From NCBI GenBank assembly GCA_030248225.1, contig JASANE010000897.1, positions 1 to 64,000 of the forward strand: DNA of 64,000 nt. The letters are read 5' to 3'. How positions within the stretch are numbered: position 1 is the stretch's first letter; each line of letters opens with the position of its first letter. This document shows positions 46,660 to 60,700 of this stretch, piece by piece. The notes beneath the pieces were generated by a model. It did no database searches and was not told the DNA's origin. It was given only the letters and a program-made list of their open reading frames with translations. The stretch is from Trileptium ribeirensis. Taxonomy: Eukaryota > Nematoda > Enoplea > Enoplida > Thoracostomopsidae. The position numbers and the translations under genes were made by a program.

Positions 46660-47717
46660 AAGCGCACTGGAGTCGGCCTTGAAAAGCTGTGGTTGATGTG
46701 TTCAAATACAGTATTAAATGAATACTTACGTTACAGCGTTGAAGATACCAAATAATGCATTTGTATTGCGGGTAATTGTATCGAAGTATCGGCCTTGAAA
46801 AGCTGTGGTTGATGTGTTCAAATACAGTATTAAATGAATACTTACGTTACAGCGTTGAAGATACCAAATAATGCATTTGTATTGCGGGTAATTGTATCGA
46901 AGTATCGGCCTTGAAAAGCTGTGGTTGATGTGTCCAAATACAGTATTAAATGAATACTTACGTTACAGCGTTGAAGATACCAAATAATGCATTTGTATTG
47001 CGGGTAATTGTATCGAAGTATCGGCCTTGAAAAGCTGTGGTTGATGTGTTCAAATACAGTATTAAATGAATACTTACGTTACAGCGTTGAAGATACCAAA
47101 TAATGCATTTGTATTGCGGGTAATTGTATCGAAGTATCGGCCTTGAAAAGCTGTGGTTGATGTGTTCAAATACAGTATTAAATGAATACTTACGTTACAG
47201 CGTTGAAGATACCAAATAATGCATTTGTATTGCGGGTAATTGTATCGAAGTATCGGCCTTGAAAAGCTGTGGTTGATGTGTTCAAATACAGTATTAAATG
47301 AATACTTACGTTACAGCGTTGAAGATACCAAATAATGCATTTGTATTGCGGGTAATTGTATCGAAGTATCGGCCTTGAAAAGCTGTGGTTGATGTGTTCA
47401 AATACAGTATTAAATGAATACTTACGTTACAGCGTTGAAGATACCAAATAATGCATTTGTATTGCGGGTAATTGTATCGAAGTATCGGCCTTGAAAAGCT
47501 GTGGTTGATGTGTTCAAATACAGTATTAAATGAATACTTACGTTACAGCGTTGAAGATACCAAATAATGCATTTGTATTGCGGGTAATTGTATCGAAGTA
47601 TCGGCCTTGAAAAGCTGTGGTTGATGTGTTCAAATACAGTATTAAATGAATACTTACGTTACAGCGTTGAAGATACCAAATAATGCATTTGTATTGCGTG
47701 TAATTGTATCGAAGTAT
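46660..47717. repeat. Tandem exon-donor array, 116-bp unit, 9 copies (right arm, inverted)
   Basis: Mirror of 42,632-43,690 with the same number of units. Here nearly all units are identical to one another, including those whose left-arm partners have diverged. This points to homogenisation within this array or to damage in the other. Confidence 0.92.
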
Positions 47718-48627
47718 AGAATTTTCTCATCTAGCACTGGCGACCGACACGTCATATGGTTTGCTTAAACACTGTACCAAGATTCGCATGCTCAAGGGAG
47801 GGTGGACAATGTCGGCACAGGCTAACGAGCAGTTTCCACAGTCTGCTTTATTTATCCTTATAATTTTTCTCATTTACTTCAAATTTCCCTAAAAATTTTT
47901 GCAAATTAGTATGTAATTGGTAAAAATTTTCGAGCTCCTCCGACTGATGCAGACAAAAAGAACCGGTTTACTGAGAGTTGAAAGGGTGGGTGCAAACAAG
48001 GTTTCGGTAGATCTGATTACAACTCTAATGTCGGTTATCACCGGGCCTCAGGGGTGACAAATAAAACCTAGAAGAGATCTGACTACACATATCGGTCATA
48101 TATATTAACCGTTTCTATTTTCCAAGTCACTTAAGTAAATATAATTTAAAAATCACCAGAAGCTAAAACTATTTTATCAACATTCAGGATGAGTACAGGA
48201 TGAGTGTTTGAATTAGTAATTGGTACCCAAAGACATTTGGTAATATATACGTTGAATTACGTCCGGAAATGCCAAATATTGGCAAATCATTACATTTTGT
48301 CGAAACGTATGTATATAAACTTGATATATTGTTATATTAGATGAAACAGAAGATATATCAGTATTACGCCTGATGAACAGCGTTAATATAACGATTTCAC
48401 GATGTTCCACATCAGCGTCACTGCTTTTATCATATAAGTCATCATCACTGAAATACGATGATCCAAAGGTAAATTTTCATTGCACAAATTTATTCAATTT
48501 TGATAAAGGTATTATGATAAAGATTTGACAAAGATATATGATACAGCATAAGTTTTGCAGATTCGTAACCCCATCGCAATCACGATGTCGTTCCACATGA
48601 AGTTGAAGAATTATAGCATAAACTAAA

Positions 48628-48786
48628 TTAGGATACTTTGTGAGAAAGAGTATCCCACCAGTAGTATATATTGAATAAGAAAAAACAAATGGGAAATAAT
48701 ATTATCGCCACTTCGTCAAGCTTTTTTGCGGTCCATAACGGACATTTCATACATAACCACGAACAGTCGCACGTCAAACCACTTTC
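48628..48786 (-). CDS. Channel exon 5 (M4), right arm
   Basis: Identical to 41,564-41,722 in reverse complement. The stop is at 48,628-48,630 and the acceptor at 48,787-48,789. Confidence 0.9.
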   Translation of the reverse strand, partial: ESGLTCDCSWLCMKCPLWTAKKLDEVAIILFPICFFLFNIYYWWDTLSHKVS

Positions 48787-51700
48787 CTAAAATAAAATAA
48801 AATCTTTGAGAACATATCGCAAAAGACATGACCACGTGGAATATCACTTTACTATTCCGTGAAGATGAATGATCTTTAAAACGAAACTTTGGTGAAATTT
48901 CTTTTGGTATTTCAAAATGTGAAACACAAATGATTGGGTTTGATTCAGCTTACAACTACAATTACAGAGCTTCAAAGATTGTTGCTGAATTTCAATCCAA
49001 ACCTAATGACGAAAAGAATGGTATAGATCAAAAAATAGAAATGTTAGTATGGGTTAAAAACAAAAACATTGCTTAAGTCTACTTAAAACATGGCAACCAC
49101 TGGCGGATACAGCACTGGAGCGGCGGAAGGGCGTTTTTCAGAGCGTCTACATGCCATACACTCGTGATATTTGAGGAAAAACGAAAAATATGTAGTTAAA
49201 TAGTAGTCGAAAAAATTTTAGTACCAAACTGTACTCCCCGGCCAAAAACATTTTGAAATTCCGCCCCTCCCTCTATCGGAAATTTATGGATCCACCACTC
49301 ATAATGCGCCGTTACGGAATAATGCGCACAGTAACTGAAAAAAATTGTGTTATAGACGATGTCTCGTCCGTGTTACCTTGTTACAAACGAGTGATCGTCC
49401 GAATATCCGGTTTTAGACGACAGTCTATAAATTTGGTTACAGACGATTGTCTACCGTAACAATATTACAAACGACGAACTGTTTGTAATATCTAGATGAA
49501 GGATCGGCCGCTTATAACATTAGTTATAGATGAGCGGTCGTTTATAACAAATGTTATAAAGTTTTAAAAATCGATCGACCATAAAATATTCGAGCGATGA
49601 GGTGTTTGTAATATATGTTACGGACGACTGATTGTTTATAACAAATGTTATAAACGACTGATGGTCCATAACAAATATTACAGACATGTTGCCAGCTTCA
49701 TGTTAACACCAGCGGACTGGCAGCTGACTAAGATGGGTATATTATTGCGGCATAAAATGGTGGCATTCTAATTCAGCAAAGGCTTGCTTAATACCTGCAA
49801 AAAATTAATTCTTTGTTTCGAAATTCTGATCGAAAATGTGTCGCGTAAAAGCGAATAGTAAGTATGTTGTGCCTACACGATCAAAATATTGAAAATTATA
49901 GGTATAAACACAAAACTTTGCCAATTTTTACGTTTCCTAAGCGCAACTGTTTTTTTGCGCGTGCACCTATAAAGTTTACAGAATTGATGATCTAGAAAGT
50001 CCCCAAACTCAAGTTTTGACCAAAAGCACCGAGAAAAAGAATGATAAGTAATAATAAAACGATTTCTCCCGAGAAGTGCCACTTCGTTTGTTTATACTAT
50101 ATGTTTGAAAATAATCATGCACAGCTAAACTTAAAATGACCCGCTGACCATCTTATTTTTTTTGTAAAAAATTTCGTGACCAACATTTTCTAGTCGGTCC
50201 GAAAATGCTAGTTTTTGTTCATGAATATATTGATTTATTCGCGAACAGAATTTTGCAGAGTTCAATTAATAGGGTTTTGTTCGCGAAAACTAAATGATAA
50301 ATAATAGGGATGTTCCGTTTATGACGTTACACTTACATTAAATTTGTTCGCGTACAGAGACGAATCCTTCGTCAACTCTATAAAATGTTACTAAACTGTC
50401 CTAAACCGAATGCAAATCCGTAAGTCTGCACTAGCAATGAACCAAATCGAACATCCTACTTGTTCCGTAACAATGGATGTGGATTCCACATCCGGAATCT
50501 CAAAATAAGATGGTTAGCGGGGTCAACTTAAGTTTAGTCGCGCATAATTGTTAAATCAAATAGATAGATAAGCAAATGTTTGGCTTAAGGGCGTGATGTG
50601 TCAAAATACAGAATATAAATTTTAGAAAAGAGTATAGAAATGTAATAATAAAAAGCTCAACGCAATACATTTCAAAGTGTTTGCTGGAAAGTGAAACCCG
50701 ACAAGGCCCTATTTTGCAGAGTACGCGTCTCTATCAATGCTAATTTGATTAATATACATACGAGAAATGTCGCTTGTGGCACAATGCACTGCAAGGCACT
50801 TATTTCAGCGTACAATGTCGCTCACACACAATGCATATATACATTACGCAAACGAAAAGCAATTTCTTGGTCTACACGGTGAGGTCTCGCATCTGTAGCA
50901 TTCCTGGCTACGCTTGGACTGGACCAGTGACTGGCACCCAGGGCTTGCGCCCAGCTATGCCAAATCAGCCAGATATTGCAAAAATTACCTTTTGTTAGCT
51001 ATTACTAGCGCGAATTCCGACCTATTCCCGGAGCGGGCTTCGACCAGCTTTGTGCTAGTTCGAGACTGGCCTTGGGCCTGCGCGAATCTCCACTGCTCAT
51101 CCGAACCATACTTAAAGCTATGGTGTCGGCTTATCCTATATGTCCGGTGAAACTCAAAAATTTGGGTCAAGACAATCGCATATTCAAGACGTCAAAAGCC
51201 ACGCGTTGCGATATCTCCAAATTAAACTCAAAGGACAAGAATCACTCCAACAGAATAATAATTATACGTTGTAATAACCGGTGACGCAGCTGCATGGCGC
51301 AACTTCCTAACACCATGCCCATACGACCCCGGCTATCGTAACCTCAAGGGTAGACCGTGACTACTAAATTTTAATCATATTCTTGGTCAGACCCAAGAAG
51401 CTACGCAGCTTAGCAAGCCGCAGGCGCGCTTCACGTTGTGTGTTCGGACCCCGCCCGAAAGGTTGCGCACGTGTCTAGTATCGGGTATGATTCCTGAGGT
51501 CCCCAGGGAGGCTAGCACCGACACCTGCTCGCAGGTCATGTAGCCTAGCCGCTATTCCCTATCTTAGACTCATCGGAAGTTGTTTAACTCTATTTCAGTG
51601 TGATAAGTGTTGAAATAAAGTGGGAAAGAGTCCCTAGAAATTTGAAGCTCAAGTTGATTTACCTAGAAGAATCTTAGTGTGCTCCGTGTTAGAGCATTGA

Positions 51701-54700
51701 CCTATGTGGCCCCCATAGGGTTTCGACGAGCCCTGAGTGTTTAATGTCGGATTATCAATGGCGTGGCCTGCCCTTTTCAGTGAATTCTAGGCGGGCGCAC
51801 TGGTATCTTGACCAGTGGAAATTTGGCTTATTAAAATAGTGAGGACTCAAAACAACTTTTTGAATTTCAGTCATATCCTAATAAAATTTTACTCGCGTTA
51901 TCTGGTTCTTGCAATAGAGCGTAAATAAATCTGATAGTAAGCCCTGCTCGCCAGTGCTTGTGGCATTGCTCGCCCACAAGCCATGACGGGTAGTGCCTGC
52001 TCGTCCGAGCGGACAAACCCCTAGCGTCTCGGAATGAAATAAGTCTGACCGCAATGTCTAAGATACAAAGTTTATTATAGTAATCAAGCCTTATCACGGG
52101 ACGAGTGTTCGTGAAAGTATCGGGGAAGCCTGGCATCAACTCGCGGTGATCGCTTCAGTTCGATAAATTAAGGGGCGCAATACATTTAAAGGACAATATG
52201 GATGGAGCATACAGATACCCGCGAATGTGCGGTCTAGGGGCGGTTATCCCTACTTCGAGTCAATGTTAGCGAACTAATCAGCTATGCAGCGCGCTAAGCA
52301 GGGGCCTAGTGTGCTCCGGAAATTGCTCCTTGATGCAGAGTCGCTCTGGGCAACGAATACTCAAGCGGGCGGAGGAAAACGGTGATCAGAACTGACTACG
52401 CGAGCTCGGCAGCATCGTTGGAGCGCTGCGTGGGGCGACGCCGACTCTAACTGGTGACAAGGAATGCCTGGAAATTTGTCCTCAAGATATACTCTCATTT
52501 GTGCACATGCCTGAATTCGCCCTATAGCGTTTGACATCCTTACCTACCTAGTAGTACGACTGACCGAACGACGAAGTCAAGGAGCAAAAGAAGGGGAAAA
52601 TTGAACAGTTCCCTTAATTTAGGCCGACGGAACGCGGTCGGGGTAGTGCGTGACATGACGCGTCCTTATGGGCGACTTACGAACCGGTCATCCAGCCGAT
52701 TGATTTCTCTTCGAATTTGGTATCGGGGTTTAGATGGTAAGGCGAGTCCCTTTTAGACGGAACGCACCTAACCGAAGGCTAAATCAGCCTCGTTTCCTAC
52801 CTATTGGTGTCGTTTGGACCCATCGGGCCAGGGGCGATCGACCCGGGACGCATTTGCGTCTTTTGTTTTCTCTTCGATTGTTTGTCTTTTGCCTCTCTCT
52901 AACCGTACTTTTTCCTATTACTCTGCAATGTTGCAGTGTCTCAACTGCACTGTAGTGCAGTTGAGTTATCATCGACCTAATAGTCGATGTTGTCGTGTTC
53001 CTATGGCTGACTGGTTAAGACTGGTGAAACTGCAGCGGACTTAAATTCTCCGTGCAAGATCAATACATAATACGGAAAATGTAACTGGCTGACACTGAAA
53101 CTATAGAAAAAGTGAAACTGGGCATACATAGTTCATAGCCTAACCGTCAACCCGAGCTAAATAATCAAAGAAAAACTAAACTCAGCGATCAACTCGCTCC
53201 AAAAGAGAAAAAAGGGGTTTTGCACTCGCCCGGTTTGGGGCCGAAATGGCCCGGGCGAGGAGGTAAGTTTTCTTTATTTTCAGGAAGTCCTAAAATTTTG
53301 TTTGAAGGCGTGGACACAGAGTGCTTCTCCCGCAAAGTCGGCGTCTAGTGATGGTGCAGGGGGCAAGCCTTAATTCTAGTTCTTTTAGAACAATAAGGTC
53401 TCGAGAAAAGACCATTGCGTAGTGCAATTGTGAACACATGTGAATTTAATTGTTTTATTCACATAGTTATTTGGAGTCAAAACTGGTGTATCACCACAAA
53501 ACGATGCACCATCGTCCCAGGTCAATGCTGGCGAAATTTTGCTCAGCTGGGGGTGTGCTCCTCCAGCTCATTTTGATCACACGGGGAAAAGAGGACACCT
53601 AAAGGTACTCCGGTCAGTCGTCCCAATGAGATTGGCGTACAAAGGAGATGCCTACAACTGTTTGCTTTAGAATCAGTTTCAAACAACTATGCCGAGACGA
53701 TTCCTAGGCAAACACTCCGTGAAAGCAGCAAACACCTAAGCTCAATTTGGTGTGCCTAGAATTTGATCCGTCTTTTATGATTCCAAATTTTCTTAACTCG
53801 ACGAAATAGAAGAAATTTTCGGGGCTTCCTAAAGCCCGGCGGAGGCTAGTCCTCCGTCCCGAAGCTGCGTTCTGTCCAAGCCCAAACACGGCATGGGCGT
53901 TTAACAATCCACTAAGTACTTAAACCATAATAGCAAAACCATTGAATAATCCCTATCTCCGTGGCATGCACGTTCACGAAATTTTACCGTGGTCGGCTCA
54001 AGAAAATTCGTTGATCCTAACTCAAGAGAAGCAAGTCGTGTAAAGTCTGAATGAGAAGCGTCCATTGTGTTGTGCCTTACCTAAGACCACGGGAAGCAGC
54101 TGGACTTCGGCTTTGTCACCTACAATTTGTCACCATCCCGTGCAATCGCTCAAGATGCCCAAAACGGGGCTCGATGTATGGAGGTTTGTCAGTGATCCTA
54201 ATTTACTGCCTGTGAATGACCTGTCACTGTTACATCTGGGGAAAGCAAAACCCCCCGTACTCTCGGTTCTCCTCATAGGCTTACGATATTTGATCCTGGA
54301 CAGCCATTGCTAGTCCCCTTCCCCCTGACGAAAGATGTCTACGCGGGTCCTCCATCGATCAAATCCTATTCCAAACACTTATGCTGAAAACCACGAGAAA
54401 GCAAACACGAAATAGAAAACAACTAATGATTAAAGTCAAGCGTCGGAGCCGGTCAGTAAAGTCGACCAAACTCCGCGCTGCCGAAGTCAAACCTATTCGA
54501 AGATTCGACGCGTTGGTCGTAACCTCGAAATTTTCGCCTGTACTGATGGGATGGCGATTTTGTCGCCGTCCAATCGTCGTTGGTCGGGAAACGCCCATTT
54601 TTCTTGGGTTCTAGCTCAGTGTCCAATTGGGGACACTTCCGGAAATCTAGTTGATGCGTACCGTAAACCGTCGACGCCCAAAGAGAGTCGGTTTCAATTA

Positions 54701-57700
54701 AATTTACCGACATCAAATTTGAATCTTCCGAGTATGAATCAAATTATTGGGAATTTTGTCCCAATTTTCCCAAGAAAAGTAAATTTTGAAGTCCCAATTT
54801 TCCGTCCTCATCGCCGGATGTCCAGCGAAATCGGATCCTAAACTCCCTTCTTCAATCCCAATTAGCGTGACAATCTGCTCATATTTTGACTATTTGCTCT
54901 TCCCCAGCCCATACGAGTCGGCAAACATCAACTCGGCCTTTGTGGTTTTCAAGTTGCCACGCTCCTAATTAAGCTAAATTCGACTTAGCAGATGACCCTC
55001 GTACGCGAGGACATCCAAAAACAACGAAAAAGCTCAAATTAATTTATGGTCCTCATGCAAGTATGTATGTTTCGACGGCGCGTGGGGGGGTACCGACGGC
55101 GGGAACATGCCCGACTCGAGGCAAGAGACGGGGCGAATTCTAACGTACTCCCAACTGCTCAGCGACCGTGCTCCAGGGCCCCTAGGGTCCGTGGGAGGGC
55201 CCTAAAGTCGCTCCCCGTTCGTCCTATCCGTCCGTATCTTGTTCGTCTGTAAAACTCTGAAAATTAGTAAATTTTAGTATGTGGTGTCTCGTTCATCCGT
55301 TTTTCTATGTCTTTATATATATATATATTATATACATATATCTACACGCATATATACACACATATACTCACGCTACACACATCAGACAGGATGGCGTCCT
55401 GAGCGACAGAAAGGTCGCTCAGGATAAACACACACGCACAACACATCAGAAACAACAACAACAACGACGACAGAGAAGAAAACCGACCAGAAACGTCGGT
55501 TAGAGAGAGAACGAGGACAAAAAGCGAAAGGACAGCAAGGACACGAAGCGGGCGTGGGAAGGGAAGCGGGACAAGGGGAATCCGGGAGGATTTTCGAGGG
55601 GCTGCGGTCAGATTTGGTCCCAGGACGGAAAACGGGGTCTATTGATACCAAACACAAGGGGGGTAGACATAGAAGCGGGTCGGGACCCATCTATGGGTTC
55701 CTATATGTATTAGTATGGGGAGCTTTAGCGGGCTCTCCTGCGCTAGCGGTTGGGCGGAGCGACGCCCACCGGGTATCGTTGGACTCGTCGTCCAACGGCG
55801 ATTGGAACGAGGGGTGATATGGCTACTGGGGCGGCAGGATTAAGAACGGTACTAAAATCGCGGCGATTAGAGAGAGTAGTGGCTACGGTAGGGGCGCTTT
55901 CGTCGGCTGCCCTGGGTTAATGGGGCGGCGGACCGAGACCCGCCGGGTATTTTTGGAGATGTCTCATCGAGACGAATCCAATGAGGGGCGGTTCGCCCAT
56001 TTTAGAGTTGAGGAAAAACTCGATTTATCGGTGCCCATCAGCAGTTGGCAACAGCTTTCTAGGCATCTTTGCGGGGCTACCGCGAGTCAGCAGGAACTCG
56101 GACGGAGGTCCGGCACATATCGTTGGATTCAATTAGTCACGATGAACAAAACGAGGGGTCGCATGCAGCGGCTCAAAAGCGGGGTAGGGCAACGAGGATG
56201 TCGGAAAGTGGGGGCTTGCATTAGTTGCATACTACAATGGGCTAAGGAAACGAAGCGGTTTTACCTGAAACAGTTGTCCACAGGGCACACACACAAGTAT
56301 ATACATTTACATATTTTATATAGAATATGTCCTAAAGATAGGTGGAAGGTAACAGTCCGGGTTTCACGTTGACAATCCTACCTAGCGTAAATAGCGATTG
56401 TCTCTACACGTTACAAGCGAAGTTTCAGCGTGGTTCTGAGCGGTTTTGGATGCCCACTCACAATTCACCAAAGTGTCCTACCAACCGGCTCCGGTTGTTT
56501 TCCGGATCAGGGTACCGTCGAATTAACCCGACATCCGTCGTCCCTTATAATCGCGAGAGCTACCAAAAGAATGGTTTCCGCTTGTTGCAACTTGTTGTTT
56601 TCCGTGACCATTACTTAGTATATCGCTAAAACCAAGCAAATTTAATATTTTTGATTTCAGTCTTAACAAACGTGTTTTCTTGAACGTGCAGCCAGGGGCC
56701 TCCTATTCCCGGACGGTCGTAACCGTCAACCCCATAACACATAGTGTCTGCTAGTTGAGTTTTCGACTAATTTCCAGTTTCTGTCGGTGTGGGGGTTCCA
56801 TTTTCGGTCTTACAGGTCGGTTGGGGCGGCTCATTTCCTTATAATTTAGTCAGGTCGTAACACTCGTCCTTAGCAAGATCGTAAATTACAACAAAACTAT
56901 GCGGCATGTTATACTAACTGATATTACGCGACATTGGTATACAAAACAGTCCCCTAATACAAAGTGACATTTATATACAAAACGGTTCATCAATATAAGT
57001 GACATTTTTATACACAACAGTTCATGAATATAAGTGACATTTTTATAAAAAACGGTTCATGAATATAAGTGGCATTTTTATACAAAACGTTTCATGAATA
57101 TAAGTGGCATTTTTATACAAAACGGTTCATGAATATAAGTGGCATTTTTATACAAAACGGTTCATGAAATAAGTGGCATTTTTATACAAAACGGTTCATT
57201 AATACGAGCGACATTTTCATACAAAAAGGTTCATTAATATAAGCGACATTTTATACAAAAGGTTCATTGATATAAGCGACATGCTATAAAAACGGTTAAC
57301 TGATACGAGTGGCCTTTTTTATACACCAGCAGCCATGTGCCCACGCGTCCCGGTACAATTTTGAGTGGGAAAGTCCTGACATACTCGTGACAAGGTCGGA
57401 ACGACCCTGTTACATAAGTAGTTAAGGTAAATTTATTTCCAATATAATTGCTAAATAGATACCACAGCGATGATGGCGGTCATAAAAATTATTCAAGCGG
57501 AGCAACATATGATTTAAAAGAAGTTTTAAACAAATCATCGTTGACTTTGTGGCCAGCAACATATGGCACAAAGGTATTGAATTATATATAGAGCCCATCT
57601 CAATGGTGTTGCTCTAGACGCTGGTGACACTTTAATTATTGTTGAATTTCGGGCTTCTTCCTTGGAGCTGTTTTCACATATATTAATTTCTAGCAGACCC

Positions 57701-60700
57701 TTTGCTACAGCTCGCGAATTGCTAATGTCTAACGATTCAAACGCGGCCGGTTAGAAAACCATAATGGCAAATCAGTGGTTCCACTGCATGAAGGATCAAG
57801 GAAACATGATGACATAGCAGAAACTGTGAGTAAACACCCGTAACGTATATATTAGGTTCCTTGCTAATATCGCCGGTTTACCTGTTCATTTCTAGTTAAA
57901 TATCCAACCAATGCAAGCTCAAGCAACGAGCAAAAAATAAATGCCATACACGACATAACCCAAATATCAATGCTTTTTACGTCCGATGTTCGTGGCAAAT
58001 TCTGAATTGTTGAGCCAACCTTAAATTCCAAATCAAAATGATACACTTCGTACAAGAAAGAATAAGCTAGTGGACTACAATTCCAAAGTGAGTAGCAGGA
58101 AAAACGGTATCTATATCAGATGGTTAACGACCTGTCACTTTTTAAGGAAAACAATATGCATGCATATTAATTCTTCGCCATAATATGTACTTATAAATAT
58201 AACATATGTTACCCCTCAGTTCACGCAACATTTTCCCAAAAATGACTTATCACTTTTATTCTAGATCAAAACTTCAACCAATCAGCGTCGGGTGTTGGCC
58301 TGTGCCAACCATTCGGTATCCAGCATTTCTTAATCTTGGCAAAAAATATATGTACAAAAATGGTATAAAAACTCTTGTATTTCAACTTTTGAGACAGTTT
58401 ACAATGGCAATTATTTCTAAAATGTTTGGTTTTGATCTCTCGCTGCTACCCAAACCATTACGCGGATGGCAAGAGAATGACATAATAACGCCTCGACGGC
58501 GAATTGCGGATCCTGCGGTTTTTCTCAATTACAGCAGGCGTCAACTGGAGGATACAATTAAGGAACGACTGTCTATATGGATTGGTCTTACAGCGTACGT
58601 AGGTATGAAGGTTACTCTCGAGAAGGATATGGATCTAGATACTAAAATTAACACATCCATCTCTGAAAAGCTACAGTGGATTCTCAATTTTACCAACGTC
58701 AGCCCTCAAACGTCGATAATTTTCGACAAAATTTAAAAAAATATCGATACATTTGTCCAACGTGGCTCAGGATAAATTGTCAAGCAAGTAGACCACCTCG
58801 ATCTCAACTTGGATCGATACGTTGGATTACAAGGGGCTACATATAAACACCTTCCAAAAGTAATTTAAGGCAAAAAGGCCGTCCTCAAGGTTAAAAATAT
58901 TGATATCATATGCTTTGAATGGGCTGTGCTTACAGCGCTGTATCCGGTTCTAATTAATAACAATCAAAGTCGTCATGAGAAGTATCAAGATCATGTTGGA
59001 AAATTCTACTTTCATGGTATAAATTTCACAGTTCACATGTCAGATATCAGAAAATTTGAAACTCTAAACAACATTGGTGTCACTATTATATCCATCAGGG
59101 AAAATTAATACATCTTTGTATTTACGAGGGAATATGTGTGGAAATATTATTGCTGGACCATAATTTAGATCATTTGTTGTCAAATCTACGTAATACGAAG
59201 GTCAATAAACACTTCTGCAGCGATGTCTCTTCCCCCAATATTATCAATGAAAATTAGATCAACGCATCGAAAATCGTAAAAACAATGAATGTAGTAAAAC
59301 AACGTTCCCCAAAGATCATATGCTAGAATTTTGAAACACCCATAAAATGCTACGGGCTCCATGTACAATTTACGCTGACTTCGCAACACTGCTTCTCCCA
59401 ATCGACTGCTATTAACTATGCCCATCAATATCATGCACCGAAGCTTATCAACAACATCAAGAATGTGGATATAAATTAGCTGACATTTTTCAATGCTGCA
59501 GTCACGATTCTAAGGAAATGAGTAAATGGGTAAATTTACCGAGTCATTTACCAATGAGTAAATCAGCCGTATATAGAGGTAAGAACTGTGTTGAAAAATT
59601 TTACTTAATGGTATTGAATTGGGTAATAAATATTAAGAACGCTTCAATGATCAGATATCGTTAGAAATTGACTATACTAGCACTACACAATCTTCTATAC
59701 TGTCACGTGAGAGACCACTGTCATCTATATAGCCGATTCGGAGATCCAGCTGACAACGCATTCAGCATTACGTACAAAATAAATCGAGATGTCAACACGA
59801 TTTTCCACAGCCAACGGAAATACGATGTCATCCAATCATGCAATAAATTGGAAAGTTAGCCAACCAGCTCCAGATAGATAGGTGCTCAGGTTTAGTTATC
59901 AATCATCATCAAACTCAAACATTAGATAATAGAACAAAACGCTACAACATATTTTCCCAACGCATATGTTTCTCATATGCAACGATTTAATGCTACCCAA
60001 TTTTAAACCACATTTGGAAATTGACCAAGACAAACCGTCAGATTTAGATGTATTGTCCCACGCTCAACTTGGAGGGGGGTAAATAGTGAGTTTGAGGACA
60101 ATGAACTATTATATAATACGGCTATAATGGATGGACCGCCAGAGTGAGACAGCAATAGACCTAGGAAATATATCTTGTCCTTCTAATTTAAACACAGTCA
60201 GCAATTTCTACCGTCTTCCATCCAGGCTTTGGTTGATATTTTAAAAAATACAGGAATTTCCCGGAAACAATAGATGAATTTTGTAACAATACAGAACTAT
60301 TACCAAGAACGGGTATTTAACCGTACGATTATATGAAGTCTGTGTACTACTCAACAAAACGCAATTTCTACCAGCGACAGCGTTTAACAATAATGCGAGA
60401 GTAAACTTAACCCACGCCCATCAATAATCCTATTTTGCTATTTCGGTTAAAAATCTGTTACTGAACGTTTTTTGGTAAACCATAATCCGGCGCAAAATTG
60501 TTCGCGAACACAAAGCTCTGTGATAGTAATCCGGTAAATTTGTGTTAGCGAAAATTTTAGAATAAAATTACCGAATTTTTTACGAACGAAAATCTACCGG
60601 CATTTGGATTCCCTGAATTTGTTCGCTAACACTGTAACGTAAACAACATGAACGATTGATTTGTGACGTCAGTATTACATTAAATCCGTTCGCGAACAAA